DNA of 64,000 nucleotides from Agarophyton chilense. Taxonomy: Eukaryota; Rhodophyta; Florideophyceae; Gracilariales; Gracilariaceae. Each line of letters opens with the position of its first letter. Position 1 is the stretch's first letter. A program made the translations under genes and the position numbers. Below are positions 9,992 to 20,599 of this stretch, piece after piece. Where the stretch lies: assembly GCA_030374765.1 (NCBI GenBank), contig JARGXX010000115.1, forward strand, positions 1,148,501 through 1,212,500. The letters run 5' to 3'. The notes under the pieces are model-generated. The model was not told where the DNA came from. It saw only the letters and a program-made list of their open reading frames with translations, and did no database searches.

Positions 9992-11117
9992 GCTGGCAGC
10001 GCCGTTCGTAACGCCGATGCAGTCGCGGAACGTGTCAAAACTGCTATCGTTAGCACCACCGCAATCTCAAACGCACGGTCGACGGGAAGAAGATACTGAG
10101 AGCACTAGGGCGGAAGGACTTGCGGAGCGCTCAGCATGGTTATAAAGCAGAAACTCAGGACCAGCGGCGCGCGTACAGCATGCCGCCACCGCCAAGAATG
10201 CAGTTACGCCCAACAGCGCCACACAATCACGGCGCCCATATTCAACGGCCGCGCCGCACCGCAACGCATTTCATCGCCAAGGTTGCGCGCAGCGCCCGAC
10301 GAGCAGCGCCGCCGCTCGCGCGATGCATCGGGAAGGTGGTGCGAAGCGGCCGCGCTTGCAATGCACCGTGCCGATTGTGCAAGGTGCCAACTGCGGCGCA
10401 CACATGCATGAGGTGCCCACGTGTCTTTCGTTGTCAGCTTTGCCACGTGGGGTGAGTGTTCCACGTCTGCCCTTTCGTTGTCAGTGGTGACACGTGGGTG
10501 AATTGTCCACGGCTGCCACGTTGTACACGGGATGAGTGAACAGCCGTAAACAAGTGCAACTGGAGGAATGCAAGTCAACAACGGGCGTCAACTGCTATGG
10601 CTGCGCCGTTTACGAACCAGTCATAGTGTTTACATGGCTCGATCGTGTACAGTGCACGGTCATCATGTCACGCTCTTCGAAGGCCTTCTCACTGGCTACG
10701 TATGTCGCACATAATGACACGCCCGATGCACAATGTCTCGCATTAACTGACAGTCAAGGAGCCAGCGCATTGCTCTAACACCTCCTTGCCATTAATGCCG
10801 CGCGAAAGACGCAACATGCCGCAGCAGCTTGTCCCGGTCGTCATCAATTTAAGTATCAACTTTCCAGCAGCGACTGCTTCGCTGCTGGCATGCCCGCTGC
10901 TCTGCCGTGGAACGTGGCTGCTTTCTCTGCATTCCGTCTGTGCAGTCCTCCGTGCCCGCCACCTCGCGCTCCGCTTCAAACCCGAACAACGCCCAACACA
11001 TTTGGCGCGCGTATCGCCCTCAACTAATAACAAAAATGTGCATTCTTCCTCAACCTTGTGGCGCTCAATCCATCATTAGTTCAACTTGGGACCGTTCGCA
11101 AATCTATTCTTTCTCCA
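9992..11117. other. intergenic region with CACGTG cluster
   Basis: Short frames on both strands, none recognisable. The only structured part is the CACGTG-rich direct repeat block listed separately. The right part is the upstream region of the secreted cysteine-rich protein gene. Confidence 0.4.
10411..10535. promoter_or_regulatory. tandem G-box (CACGTG) block
   Basis: Three perfect CACGTG palindromes (10417, 10444, 10491) lie in two to three imperfect direct repeats. Each of the first two also holds TTTCGTTGTCAG (10425 and 10473) and GGTGAGTG/GGGTGAAT. CACGTG is the core site of bHLH and bZIP factors. A regulatory role is inferred from the repetition only; the block is about 0.4 kb from the copper gene start and 0.7 kb from the secreted protein gene. 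Confidence 0.35.
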
Positions 11118-11124
11118 TATAAAG
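11118..11124 (+). promoter_or_regulatory. TATA box of the secreted cysteine-rich protein gene
   Basis: TATAAAG lies 119 nt upstream of the ATG at 11243. The spacing leaves room for a transcription start and a 5' UTR of about 90 nt. Confidence 0.5.
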
Positions 11125-11242
11125 TCGTGTATCGCCGCCATTGCGGTCCTTCCATCCCTCACTCATCCTCCAGCACCTCAACGTCCTCACAATCTTCCAG
11201 GCCCACCCTTGCCAACGTCACTCGTAACATACACCATTCACA

Positions 11243-11611
11243 ATGTCTCTCATCAGTAAAACTTTGCTGCTCACCCTGGTCGCCACGCTGTCGCTCACCA
11301 TCTGCACCGCCTCACCGCTCCCCACCTGCCCCTGTCGCGAGGAGCAGACGCAGAAGGTGTCCATCTGTGCGCGTCCACTTGGAGATCCGTCCTGGTGTGC
11401 CTTCCATATTTGCGCCCCTTCCTTCGAATGTATCGACCTAGCCTGGTCCACTCACACCTGCGTTCGCACAAGTACTGTTGGTACCTATCAATGCCTCTTG
11501 TCTGAATCTGGTATGGTTGTGAAACCGCGCCCGCATGAGGACACTCGCTGCAAGTGTGAGCACCTGGCAGACCGCATTGTGCACCATGTCACGCCCATTG
11601 TCACCAACTGA
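11243..11611 (+). CDS. small secreted cysteine-rich protein, unknown function
   Basis: A 122-residue protein with a clear signal peptide: a short polar start, a Leu/Thr/Val core (residues 7-20), then CTAS before SPLPTC. The mature part of about 98 residues has ten cysteines, an even number that suggests five disulfides, including a CPC pair near its N terminus and CKC near its C terminus. No transmembrane helix or GPI-type tail follows. I do not recognise the family; cell-wall, defence or signalling proteins all look like this. Support for a real gene is the combination of TATA box, signal peptide, cysteine pattern and an AATAAA-like signal at about 11773. Nothing in the sequence points to a specific activity. 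Confidence 0.6.
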   Translation: MSLISKTLLLTLVATLSLTICTASPLPTCPCREEQTQKVSICARPLGDPSWCAFHICAPSFECIDLAWSTHTCVRTSTVGTYQCLLSESGMVVKPRPHEDTRCKCEHLADRIVHHVTPIVTN

Positions 11612-13124
11612 AGTATCGCTCTATCTGACGCTTAAACCGCACGCTTCGAACGCTCTGGGAAGATATTGTAACTTACTTGTGCACCTATAGTTCCGTTTTT
11701 CCCTAATCGTAACAGCGCTTGCCGAAGACGAAGTGCGTGTAACGTCGACTAGCACAAATTGCTTCCATCTGTCAATAAACTAAGTGCCTGGATTTGTCTG
11801 GCATACGGCACATCATTTCATTGCCTACAATGCTCCAAAGCGGTGTAGACTCATCACGCCTCAAATGCTTGCCACAACCTACCCTGCTCGCTTTTTTTTA
11901 TCGCTCAACAATCTTTATTAGTTACGTATAATACTGTACACACGTTCTCACTAAACCAACAATCCCGTGAACAATATACACGTGTGTAATACGTCGTGCA
12001 AGAGATGACACAATCACGTGATATTTTGCACGAGATAGTTCTTGGTCACTGACGTTCGCTAGGCTAGGCTGAGTTAGCGGTAGGATTTCTGCCAGTCAGT
12101 GCACAACACTCCCCCTAAACACATACTATCGCACACGAACCTTATTCTCTCAGTCAAGCGAACCTTGTTGTCGCATCTTGTTGTCGATTGCGTCCTTTCT
12201 GCACCTCTGCAGCGAGGCTTCCGAATGAATACAGTCCAAAAGAGAGGACTTGCCTAGTTCAGTCGGACGAAAGAAGCACGTCCGATTTTCCATTGGCGGA
12301 GAGGGTAACTTATCCTTAGTTCCTTGAATTTCTCATTTCTATCCCTTGGGCGTGTTATCTTCATCGTGTACTATCAAGGGCTAATACAATGATAAGAGTT
12401 GCTTCTGATTACATGCCCAGGATGATTACACATCAAATGATCTATCACATCGGATGATGTGAAAAGGTACTCGTAGGAAAGAAACTTAGTTGAAACAACT
12501 TGTTCTCATTTCCTACGACTTTGAAAATCTATCGAAATAGGCGTTTTCGGTTGTAATTTTTGCTGAAAAGGGGCAAAGATAGACTATGATCGAGGACAAC
12601 ACTGTGCATTGCCAACTGTGACTCGATCAAAGTACTACTTAAAAGACGCTAAGATGCAACAATAAATTATGTCATTTTTGCAAGTTGCCAAACCTGGCAC
12701 TTCCGTCTTCTTCAATAGCTGGTTTTCTGTTCGGCCGCCGTAGAAGCTATGGTACAGTGTGCAAAATTCAATTAAATCCACCCTTACGTTTGCTAATGCA
12801 CGCCACATCTTTCGTGTTTCCTTCAAACAAATCTCTTGCAACGTTTAACATAAACAAATAAAACACTTCAGACACCATTAATAAAGTTTTCCTACTTACC
12901 TAAAATATACAATCCGTCAGTATTGGCCGAATTCTGATTCTATTTGGTAAACTGTATTTTTGGGGCTGCTCGCATCTATTACAAAACCACAAAATCTGCG
13001 GCGCCATGAGCACTGTAGTTACCACTGCCCCTGCATCGCTGTCGAAGTCTTGCGACACAACAGCGCCACACTCATCTTCTCTCGTAGATTGCAAGCTACA
13101 GTTTTTTTTCTTAAGCTACCATGT
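11612..13124. other. gene-free AT-rich stretch, left edge of the transposon-rich zone
   Basis: No supported gene. After the 3' end of the secreted protein gene the composition drops to AT-rich. A 68-codon minus frame (12635-12841) has no recognisable domain. The phrase aacactccccctaaac near 12106 resembles segments seen near retrotransposon ends, but no second copy is visible in the window. Confidence 0.35.
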
Positions 13125-13162
13125 AAAGTCTGTTTCAAAATCATATCCCTCGCGCAAAATTT
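13125..13162 (+). repeat. Tc1-like terminal inverted repeat, left-facing copy 1
   Basis: AAAGTCTGTTTCAAAATCATATCCCT and following bases match the reverse complement of 16702-16729 (with flank about 16692-16731) at most positions, including a shared YGCRCAAA after the core. This is the best partner for that right end, implying a 3.6 kb element or a pair of solo ends. Confidence 0.5.
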
Positions 13163-13228
13163 CCACAAATCGACGTTTTGGCTACAGTTAAACTAACAAA
13201 ATCAGTGTGAAAAAATTTTCAAGTAAAA

Positions 13229-14303
13229 AATCTGTTTCAAAAACATAACCTTTATTGCATCCTTTTTATTCTAACACGAGTTGAGAAGTTTATTTTTGCT
13301 CCTCTAGCCTGTATAACACTTATACAACGCTTTGGCATTGATTCTATAAAAGAATTGATAGCATTACAGTCAGTCTTTGATACAATTTTTTAGATCAAAA
13401 AATGTATCAAATTGCCTTCCTTGCCCATAAACCATTCTAGCCAACATTCTCCATATGTTTTTGATAGGGTTAAGGTCAAAAGAGCGTGCAGGCCATTCCA
13501 TAACGGACATATTCAGAATATTGAACCACTGTTTCATAGAATTGGACTTATGCACAGGTGCATTATTTTGCTGAAAAATGAATTCTTTTCCGTGCATACA
13601 GTATGTAAAAGGTGAAAGATAATTATATAGAACCGCAGCATACTTATCAGAGTTCATTTTAGTTTCAAAAAAGCCATATCAGTTGCTCTTTTCGTTGATA
13701 TTCCAGCCCAAACTATTACTGATGCGCATCCTGAATGCCTGGTCACAAATTCTTTCTTTTCATTTCGTAGATCATGCCAATAAAATATATAGCAATCTGG
13801 ACCATCAAGGTTAAACTTTTTTTCGTCGGAAAAGATAACTTTACTCCATTCTGTTTTCCGATAAGCCTTTTGAGCACACCATTCAACTCGATTTTTTTGT
13901 TATTATCTTTTAAAAAAAAGTTTTCCTCATTTTTGTGTACTTGAGCAAATTTTGACGGTTGACTTCACGTCATATTGTAGATCTTGATAGAGGTAAATTT
14001 AGATTTTTGACAATTCTTCCGCAAGATGAAATGTTACAGCATAGTTATCGCGTACTTACACGCTTATCAGCCGGAGATAGTGACGTGGGACGGCCGGTTG
14101 AACGCTTTTTTCCGTATGTAGTGGGGTTTTTGATGAAGTTGCTGATTGTTTTTGGACTGCGCTTGAGTTTTCGGGCTGTATCTGCTGGAATCATACCCTG
14201 AACTACTTATTATATGATTTCCAGTTGTTCAGAGCGTGTCAGAGATGCGCCAGGAGCAATAATAGAGCTAATGATTTTATAAATGATATACTTTTGAAAC
14301 AGT
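13229..14303 (-). mobile_element. dead Tc1/mariner element, about 1.07 kb
   Basis: Imperfect terminal inverted repeats (CTGTTTCAAAAACATA at about 13231; CTGTTTCAAAAGTATA reading inward from about 14301 on the minus strand) enclose a full-length but broken transposase gene. Size and layout fit a single Tc1/mariner transposon. Confidence 0.7.
13265..14265 (-). pseudogene. Tc1/mariner DDE transposase pseudogene
   Basis: Read on the minus strand the pieces come in the right order. First is a paired helix-turn-helix region (LTRSEQLEII, then two TAA codons, then VVQGMIPADTARKLKRS, IKNPTTYGKKR, GRPTSLSPADKR). Next is the first catalytic aspartate in VIFSDEKKFNLDGPD (about 13830), then VIVWAGIS, a stop and frameshift near 13640, the second site as QQNNAPVH (D to N) and the third as WPARSFDLNPIKNIW (E to K). 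After a second frameshift near 13372 the C-terminal SFIESMPKRC..VIQARG region follows. Two of three catalytic residues are lost and several breaks are present, so it is dead. Both catalytic losses are single G-to-A changes. Confidence 0.88.
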
Positions 14304-14381
14304 GTTATTGACTTAGTGGTTTTTATTTTTTGTAAAATGTGCTCTACAGTACGGGAAATGCCTTTTTGGCGCAGTTTTCGT

Positions 14382-14410
14382 AAAGGGATATGTTTTTGAA
14401 ACGCACTTTA
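14382..14410 (-). repeat. Tc1-like terminal inverted repeat, right-facing end
   Basis: AAAGGGATATGTTTTTGAAACG then CACTTTA: the reverse complement gives AGTGCGTTTCAAAAACATAT, the same core as 14546-14573. The two copies face away from each other, so they are ends of two neighbouring elements of one family rather than one element. Confidence 0.55.
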
Positions 14411-14545
14411 TGTCGTCTTGGGCTTTTCAATAGGCCTTTGAACTTGCGCAAAGGTCTGTAACTAAACCCAAAAGCTTCAGCGAATTTCCAACATTGATTT
14501 AGAGCCACACTAAAACTTCTTGTCGGTTTCTGGGTCAAATTGTCG

Positions 14546-14573
14546 TACAGTGCGTTTCAAAAACATATCCCTT
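14546..14573 (+). repeat. Tc1-like terminal inverted repeat, left end
   Basis: TACAGTGCGTTTCAAAAACA followed by TATCCCTT, preceded by a TA-containing flank as expected for Tc1/mariner insertions. It shares its core with the ends at 13125, 13229, 14382 and 16702. Confidence 0.55.
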
Positions 14574-15563
14574 CTTCGAATCGGGCCAAAAATGTTTTCT
14601 GTACTGTAAAGCCAATTTTTCACCGAATGAAACCTTTTGAAGTGCGAAACCTTGTTTCTTAAACTTATTCTTTATACGATATAGAGTTTCATTATGACTT
14701 GTGTAACGCTTATGTCTCGCCAAAAATATATGAAAATTATTAGATTGGACCACAAAGGCATGATCTCAACTTCTATAGCGCAAAATCAAATAAAAATCCC
14801 AAAAAAGACTTAATATAAAACAATCTGTTTGGTATGATTTCAAGCAATGTTTCAGCCATAACGCATTTTTTCTAACCCAAAAACGCGTGGAAGAAAAAGT
14901 TATCTTTTCTGTGATACGTCATCGTGAAAGAATACTTGCAAAAATACTGTATTTGAATGTAAAATGTTCTAAAATATGACGCAACTTAAAAAAGTCAAAA
15001 TCGGGTAAACCATACAACAACATCAAACCATTCTTTTTAAAAATGTACCATAAACGCAACCGTGCCATTTGTTTCTCAGAAAAGACTCATTAAAAAAGAG
15101 TATGAAGAAGATATGTGTTTAGACCAAAAAATGTGAATAAGGACAGACCAGGTTTCTACTGCTTATATTAGCACGATTATTTCAAAACAAATTTAAGCTT
15201 TGTAAGAACTTTCATTGGTTTAAAATCTGAGATGATTTTAGATGACATAACTAAAGAAACACCAACTAGAATGAAGATTTTTAAAGCTGTTGTAACTAAA
15301 TCACGTTATGATAATGTGTTAAAAAGATATGGGATACCGTATTCCTTTTAGCAGTATGAAGCGCTTGTAAAAAAGTAAAATGTTAAGAAACAGTATATGA
15401 ATGGTTTAAATAGGACTGATACGGATGTCCCATGACGAATTTTTGATGTAAACATTAATAAAAACACGTATGGAGTGCTATATTAGAAGATTTATGTGCA
15501 TATTTTGTAGAGCAACGCCCAGTCAGGGGATACTTGAAGATGCAACTCATAGAATGAGGATTG
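14574..15563. other. AT-rich stretch, degenerate transposon sequence likely
   Basis: Very AT-rich with no open frame of length. Because it starts at a Tc1-like left end it is probably the body of a decayed element, but I cannot read a transposase in it. Confidence 0.35.
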
Positions 15564-16701
15564 AACCCTCCGAGGGTTATGAGTATGATCCCCTCTAAGG
15601 TGTGCTGAGGTGGCACTGTTTTCCGGTTATATTTCGCCTATAAGGGAAAACTCGGATGGCCCATGGTTGGATTGGCCCCGTGATACACGTGGCTTAGTTT
15701 TGGCACCGATTTTAGGATATTTGTAGAACGTTGGACTTTTGGGCCCTGACAGTTGGATCTCCACGTGTATGGCCCTGAGCAGGTGTGCACTACTGTAGAG
15801 TTTAGTTAGTGGGCCCTACTTAGGGAGATGAGATCTGACAGTCCGAAGCTCAGAGTAAATGGTAACCAAGGTTGGTCTTCGATACCTTTAGAGGTTCTTC
15901 GTCGCCATCGTTTCGGCCTTACAACCCGGAACGGGCTCTGGTTAGCAACGCCTGCGTAGCGACACGACTCCACTTGGAGAGTGCCCACGTTTGGGTTCCG
16001 TGCAACCACCCCCTTGGGACCGCTCAGACGACCTGCGTGCACGATACCCCGTGGGGGTTCTGCTTACTTGTTGCGTGCTTTTTGTGTTTCCTTTCGAGGA
16101 CAGGTTTTCGCCCCTGTATTGGGTTTCTTTTGTTGTTTCGCCCCTTTTCTGGTTCTCGGATCCGGTGCCTGTTAGTGCCCGACCCTCGCCCCGTTTTTCC
16201 TCTTCGCCGGATTTTCCCCCATTTTGTGGGATACCCATACCCATTCCCGATCCAACGGTTTCTACCCCTCACCTCCGTCGGTACTGCCGGAATCCCCCGT
16301 GGGAGTTACACCCCACACTACGGGTGGAACGGAGGGCTCTGTCTCTGAGTCTGCCTCCCCCAGGGAGCAAGGCTTCGAACACCTTGAGAGCACTTCCCGT
16401 CGCCGGGTTTTGCTCCACATATTTAACAGTTCAGTACAGTTTTTCATTCGAAAATTTGTATCACAAGATACGGTGACAAACTTATCTCTAATTTAAATCA
16501 TTCTTTTATTAAATAACTGATAAGACACTCTTTTTGTGTCATAAGGGTGAAAGAAGCGAAAACTAACTACTGAAAGCGCATTATAGAAAATATGTCTGAC
16601 AAAAGAATATATTTTTAAAACAGTATTTTGAGTTGATGTTTTTCATGTGTTTTTTTTATTGAGTGTAATTTAGTCGGAAAGGCAATTCACGAAATCTTTG
16701 T

Positions 16702-16729
16702 GCAAGGGATATGTTTTTAAAACAGACTT
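16702..16729 (-). repeat. Tc1-like terminal inverted repeat, right end
   Basis: Reads AAGTCTGTTTTAAAAACATA then TCCCTTGC inward on the minus strand, pairing best with 13125-13162. A weaker relative (atatttttaaaacagtatttt) lies about 90 bp upstream at 16608-16628. Confidence 0.5.
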
Positions 16730-17164
16730 CATTCTGCTTGCCGCAACTTTTTTCTAATGTCTCGAAGGTTTATGAACCCTCTTTCTTGCCCTACAGCTTA
16801 ATATTGATCAAATTTGTAATTCGAAAAACACAATGAAATGCAATAAATTAGATTTGCAAAGAAAACAGAGCCCTCGACGTCAAATAAACCAAATCGTGAG
16901 TTCTTCATGATAACTCTGTGTCGTATAGTTGCAGAAGGTCTGACCTTTGTGGTTGTCAATATACTACACTGACTTTGTAGGTGATGGATGCGAGGGATCA
17001 TCGGCCATGCAGCTCCGGGCGAGCTACCATCTAGGTCTTGTCAGCCACGTGTAGTGTTGACATGTACATTCTGGTTGAGTAACTGTTAGTAATAGTAATT
17101 GCAATTATATGTATTTTAGTACAGTAGTTGAGTGGCCACCTGGCACTATAGCCAGTGCTGGCCA

Positions 17165-17189
17165 GGTCTCTGACACTAGGTCAGAGACC
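17165..17189. repeat. perfect 10-bp hairpin
   Basis: ggtctctgac (17165-17174), five-base loop, gtcagagacc (17180-17189). It could fold as a stem-loop in RNA or DNA. It is flanked by a looser ccagtgctggcc / ttgctggcac arrangement. Confidence 0.7.
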
Positions 17190-17525
17190 GTGCCTTGCTG
17201 GCACCTCCCGGGTCATCTGGAGAGTGCAATCCACTGCATATAGGGAACTGCACCTCCCCCATCCTTATCTGATAAAGACAGGCATCACTTGGGTCACGAC
17301 TATACCTTTTGGTTCATTGTTTCTCAACTACCACACAGGCTTTCCCGCGCGTCGACGTCTACCATCGTTCACCTACACGGTATAGGCTAGTTGCCCCGCC
17401 GTTTGGCCCTGGGGGTTTTCACGGTGCCCTGTTACCATCCAGGTTTACTACGTCTACCTTCTAATCTTGAGCGTCACCACGCTCCCTACAGTTGAGCTTC
17501 ACTACGCTCCCGAGACAAGACAGTA

Positions 17526-17990
17526 TCACACCCCAGAAGTGATTGTACGACATTTTGTATCAGTAAACTGCCTTACATTTTCGTAGCCTGCACGGGATAT
17601 AACTCCCCATACATTCTCGATCGAGTTCAAATCAGGGCTGTATGCAGGCCACTTTATTACATCAATATTTAAACCATTCTTCTGCATATTTATAGCGATG
17701 TATAGCAACAGTTTCCTGCTGAAAATTCGAACTCATTTCGTAAACGCTTGAAGAGAGTGGTAACAAATAGTTTTTTGAAGAATTGAAATTATCTATATAA
17801 TCTTATTTTCGAATGATATATCTAAGTAACTGTTTACGTCTTCGCAAAATGTACCCCAAAACACATCTAATTCTTTTTTGGTCTATCCCCAAAACAAGAA
17901 TTTTTATTCGTTTCGTTAATCGTTCCAAAATTAGTGATACTTATCAAAACCATCCACGTTGAATTTTCTTATCAGAACAAATAACCTAAG
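17526..17990 (-). pseudogene. second Tc1/mariner transposase fragment
   Basis: The frame 17708-17526 contains [16 protein letters not shown], the third-catalytic-residue region of Tc1/mariner transposases with the glutamate intact. About 250 bp upstream on the same strand VICSDKK followed, after a frame change, by FNVDGFDKYH-like codons marks the first catalytic aspartate. The middle region with the second aspartate is not readable. It differs from the 13.3 kb copy, so it is a separate element or subfamily, also dead. Confidence 0.65.
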
Positions 17991-19633
17991 ACTATTGTGC
18001 TATGTAAAACCCGTGTATTTTTGTGCCTACTCAAGTATTTTTTAAAAAAGTCTTGACATCAATTTTCGTGCGTATTTTCTTCATATACTTAACAGTTGTA
18101 AGTATATTGAATTACTGTTGCACAGGTTGATTTCACATAGCTTAAATGTGATTGTTATAGTTAAGATGTAAAAATCTGTTTCTTTGCACTTTCACAAAAA
18201 AAGAAGAAGGTAAATTTTTTGGCACCTTACAATCATTTTCCGTTTTATAGTTCTTTCTGTATTTTATTTTATTCTTTAGATGAGCTGCGACGATTTTTTG
18301 GCTTCGATTTGTTTTTTTAGCAAATTTGTTGAAACAAAAGTTTTTTTTAACAACGAGAAATGCTACTCTACACCTTTTATGCTGTTTAAAGAACTACAAT
18401 TGTAAAACAAACATACATAATGTGCATTGAATTAGTTTAATTTGTCTATTGATAAAACTTTTGATAACAGCGGTCATAAAAATCTTTTAATTCTAATTTC
18501 GTGGTTTAAGTAATCGTTTCTCATTTACCAGAGTAAAAACCCAATCGTTTGGTTTCTTTTTGTTCCCTTTTGTTTTTATAAAGTTGTGAGACGACCGAGG
18601 CTGTCGCTTATGATTACACAGGGCGAGATATGGGGTTCGAAGACGGAGGCAAGAAACAAGTTCAGGAATCAAGTTGCCTGCGCGTTCGTCACTGCTCCCG
18701 TGATAACTTTATTGCTTCAGGACTTGTTTGCTCCGTCCTCTTATACATGCTTCTCCGAGTCTTTTCGCTTCGGACGCGCTTGAATTGCATTATGTTCGTG
18801 ACCTTTGCAGTTAAAACGCGCCCATTTAAGCTGTTACCGCAGTTGCATTATGCTCTTTCAGTCGTTGCGCGCGTGCTGAATCTAAGCATTGTATTTTCTG
18901 TATTGTTGATGTCGTATCGCTACGTGCAACATCAGTTCTTGCACTCCAGTCGCGTCCGTGGTAGTTTACCTCACCTCTGAGTGTCTTACTTCCTTACAAC
19001 AGTACAGTATTGTATGGCTAGATATCACTTTATAAAGCTAGAAATGGACCCAAATAGTTTAAAAACAAATGTATAGTTTATTCTACTTTCGCTCACTGTA
19101 TTTTGTGGGCTTAAATTGAACTAATTTTGACTATCGATAGTTTGTCAGCTTGCATTTTTCTAAATATTTTTAATGTGGCTTTGAAAATCCGTAGTCTGTT
19201 TTATAAACGCACTGTTTTTATATTTTTTCACATCATTGTAGTCTTTGTATGTTGATTAAATCATTCATTAGGATAAAAGACTCAATTTACAGCTGTTGGG
19301 AGCATCTCTACCGTTTTTATTCGCCATTTTTGTACTAAGCTGTTTTGTCTTTAATTGAGTAGCTTTAGGGTCAATAACGATTTCAATACTATATAACTGA
19401 CACTTCTGCAAGACGCAATCCCCCATTCAGTTTTTATCTGTTCAAAAAGAGTACTTGATCTTTACCATGAACGTTTTGCAATAAAAATACTCTAGCGATG
19501 ACGAAAACGTTTTTTAACTTATCGCAACATGTATATTGTCTGAGACTGGAACAAGCGACAAAAAAACCTCACAAAGAGGTTCAATACAAGTAAAACTTCC
19601 GCGCATTTTACGTTATTTTGATAGCGCGACTCA
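17991..19633. other. AT-rich region, no supported gene
   Basis: Long AT-rich stretches with one GC-richer patch at 18590-18990 that holds overlapping plus-strand frames of 65 and 116 codons without recognisable domains. No ends, RNA genes or repeats were identified with confidence. Confidence 0.35.
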
Positions 19634-19844
19634 ACGAATCTACTAGAACTACTTCTTCGTGGACGCTAAATATTACCAACAAGCATTCCAAAGACGCTTT
19701 CGAATGCCAAGAGCTGTTTTCGATCCAATATATACGGCGGTGGTAGGAAAAGATGTGTTTGCTCGAAGAATTGGCGCAGCGTGCAGGCAAGGAATTCATT
19801 TTATGCAGCGTATAACTGCAGCACTACAAATTTTGGTCTATTGA
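19634..19844 (+). pseudogene. PIF/Harbinger transposase fragment, N-terminal region
   Basis: The codons read TQRIY, a stop, NYFFVDAKYYQQAFQRRFRM, PRAVFDPIYTAVVGKDVF and RQGIHFMQRITAALQILVY, then a stop. This is the conserved block before the DDE domain of Harbinger transposases (RRFRM, then P.qRitAAL..LaY). An in-frame TAG before NYFF and loss of similarity after LVY show that it is a fragment. It belongs to a different Harbinger branch from the copy at 2-469. Confidence 0.75.
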
Positions 19845-20599
19845 GTGTACTGTTTCGGCTTTGGCGCCAACTCCCAGCCAATGTCGTGGCTTTGTATGGC
19901 AATTCTATTGAATAGGATAGGAGCCAATCTAGGCCTATTGATGGCTTCATTACGACCGAAGCGCTTACTATTTGGTGCCAATTACTAACGGATACGAATA
20001 GATTTTTCCGGTAGAGATGCGTTTCGTCCCTATTCTTAAAAATTTTTAAATAGCCTGTCCGGTAGATATGCTCTGATGGAAGCCAGGAGAAAAAGGGTGG
20101 TGGGTGTATCAAGATTTTGCGCACTGTAAGAGGTAGTGAGAGGGAGAGAACCGCTTGCCTGTCTTTTTTATGGCTTCCTGATTGAGACTCAATCTCGACT
20201 TTTTTGTTACGGATTAGTGTGCTCGGTTCGAAATTTTATGGGAATTCGAGGCTGCTTTGCAGCTGGAAACGCTTGTGAAGCACACAGCGATCAGAAATTT
20301 CGGAGAAGATCAACTCCTTCGATGGTGTCATGCATGCTGTCAGAACATTCAGAATTTTCCGATATTAAGCACTCTTTTCGAACGTACACGTGCATATTCC
20401 GTGGAGAACGCGTCATGCCCAGCTGACAAGTCATCCCAATCAATAAGAGATTCAGTAATGCAGTGGAGAAAAGTGGAGCATCACGCTGTGCATCACGCTG
20501 TGGCTCCCAAGTTGGGGAGGATGCTCTCCCGTGAAGAATATCGGATGAATTCCAGAATAATCTGCACGCTCCAAGATGCGGGAGCTGTAGAGGACCCGT
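19845..20599. other. no supported gene
   Basis: Short frames only. A small direct repeat catcacgctgtg occurs twice in tandem at about 20479-20502. The stretch joins the Harbinger fragment to the left copy of the long inverted repeat. Confidence 0.35.

Larger units (their letters stand above)
15564..17520. other. GC-rich island of unknown nature inside AT-rich repeats
   Basis: Two GC-richer parts (15564-16480 and 16960-17520) stand out against the AT-rich surroundings, separated by AT-rich sequence with Tc1-like ends. They contain overlapping open frames on both strands (for example 15872-16348 and 15991-16476 plus) that look like by-products of composition rather than proteins. A 15-bp palindrome aaccctc-c-gagggtt (15564-15578) opens the first part, and two direct repeats (gtcaccacgctccct / cttcactacgctccc) lie near 17463-17515. 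It could be an inserted repeat or retroelement end. I see no reverse transcriptase or integrase. Confidence 0.35.

Noticed and set aside
11640-12400. Possible Copia LTR suggested by aacactccccctaaac
   Set aside because: No second copy, primer-binding site or polyprotein was found in the window.
15541-15600. A stretch with TGAACCCTCCGAGGGTTATG that looked like a tRNA T arm
   Set aside because: No acceptor stem, anticodon arm or A box could be paired; it is just a short palindrome.
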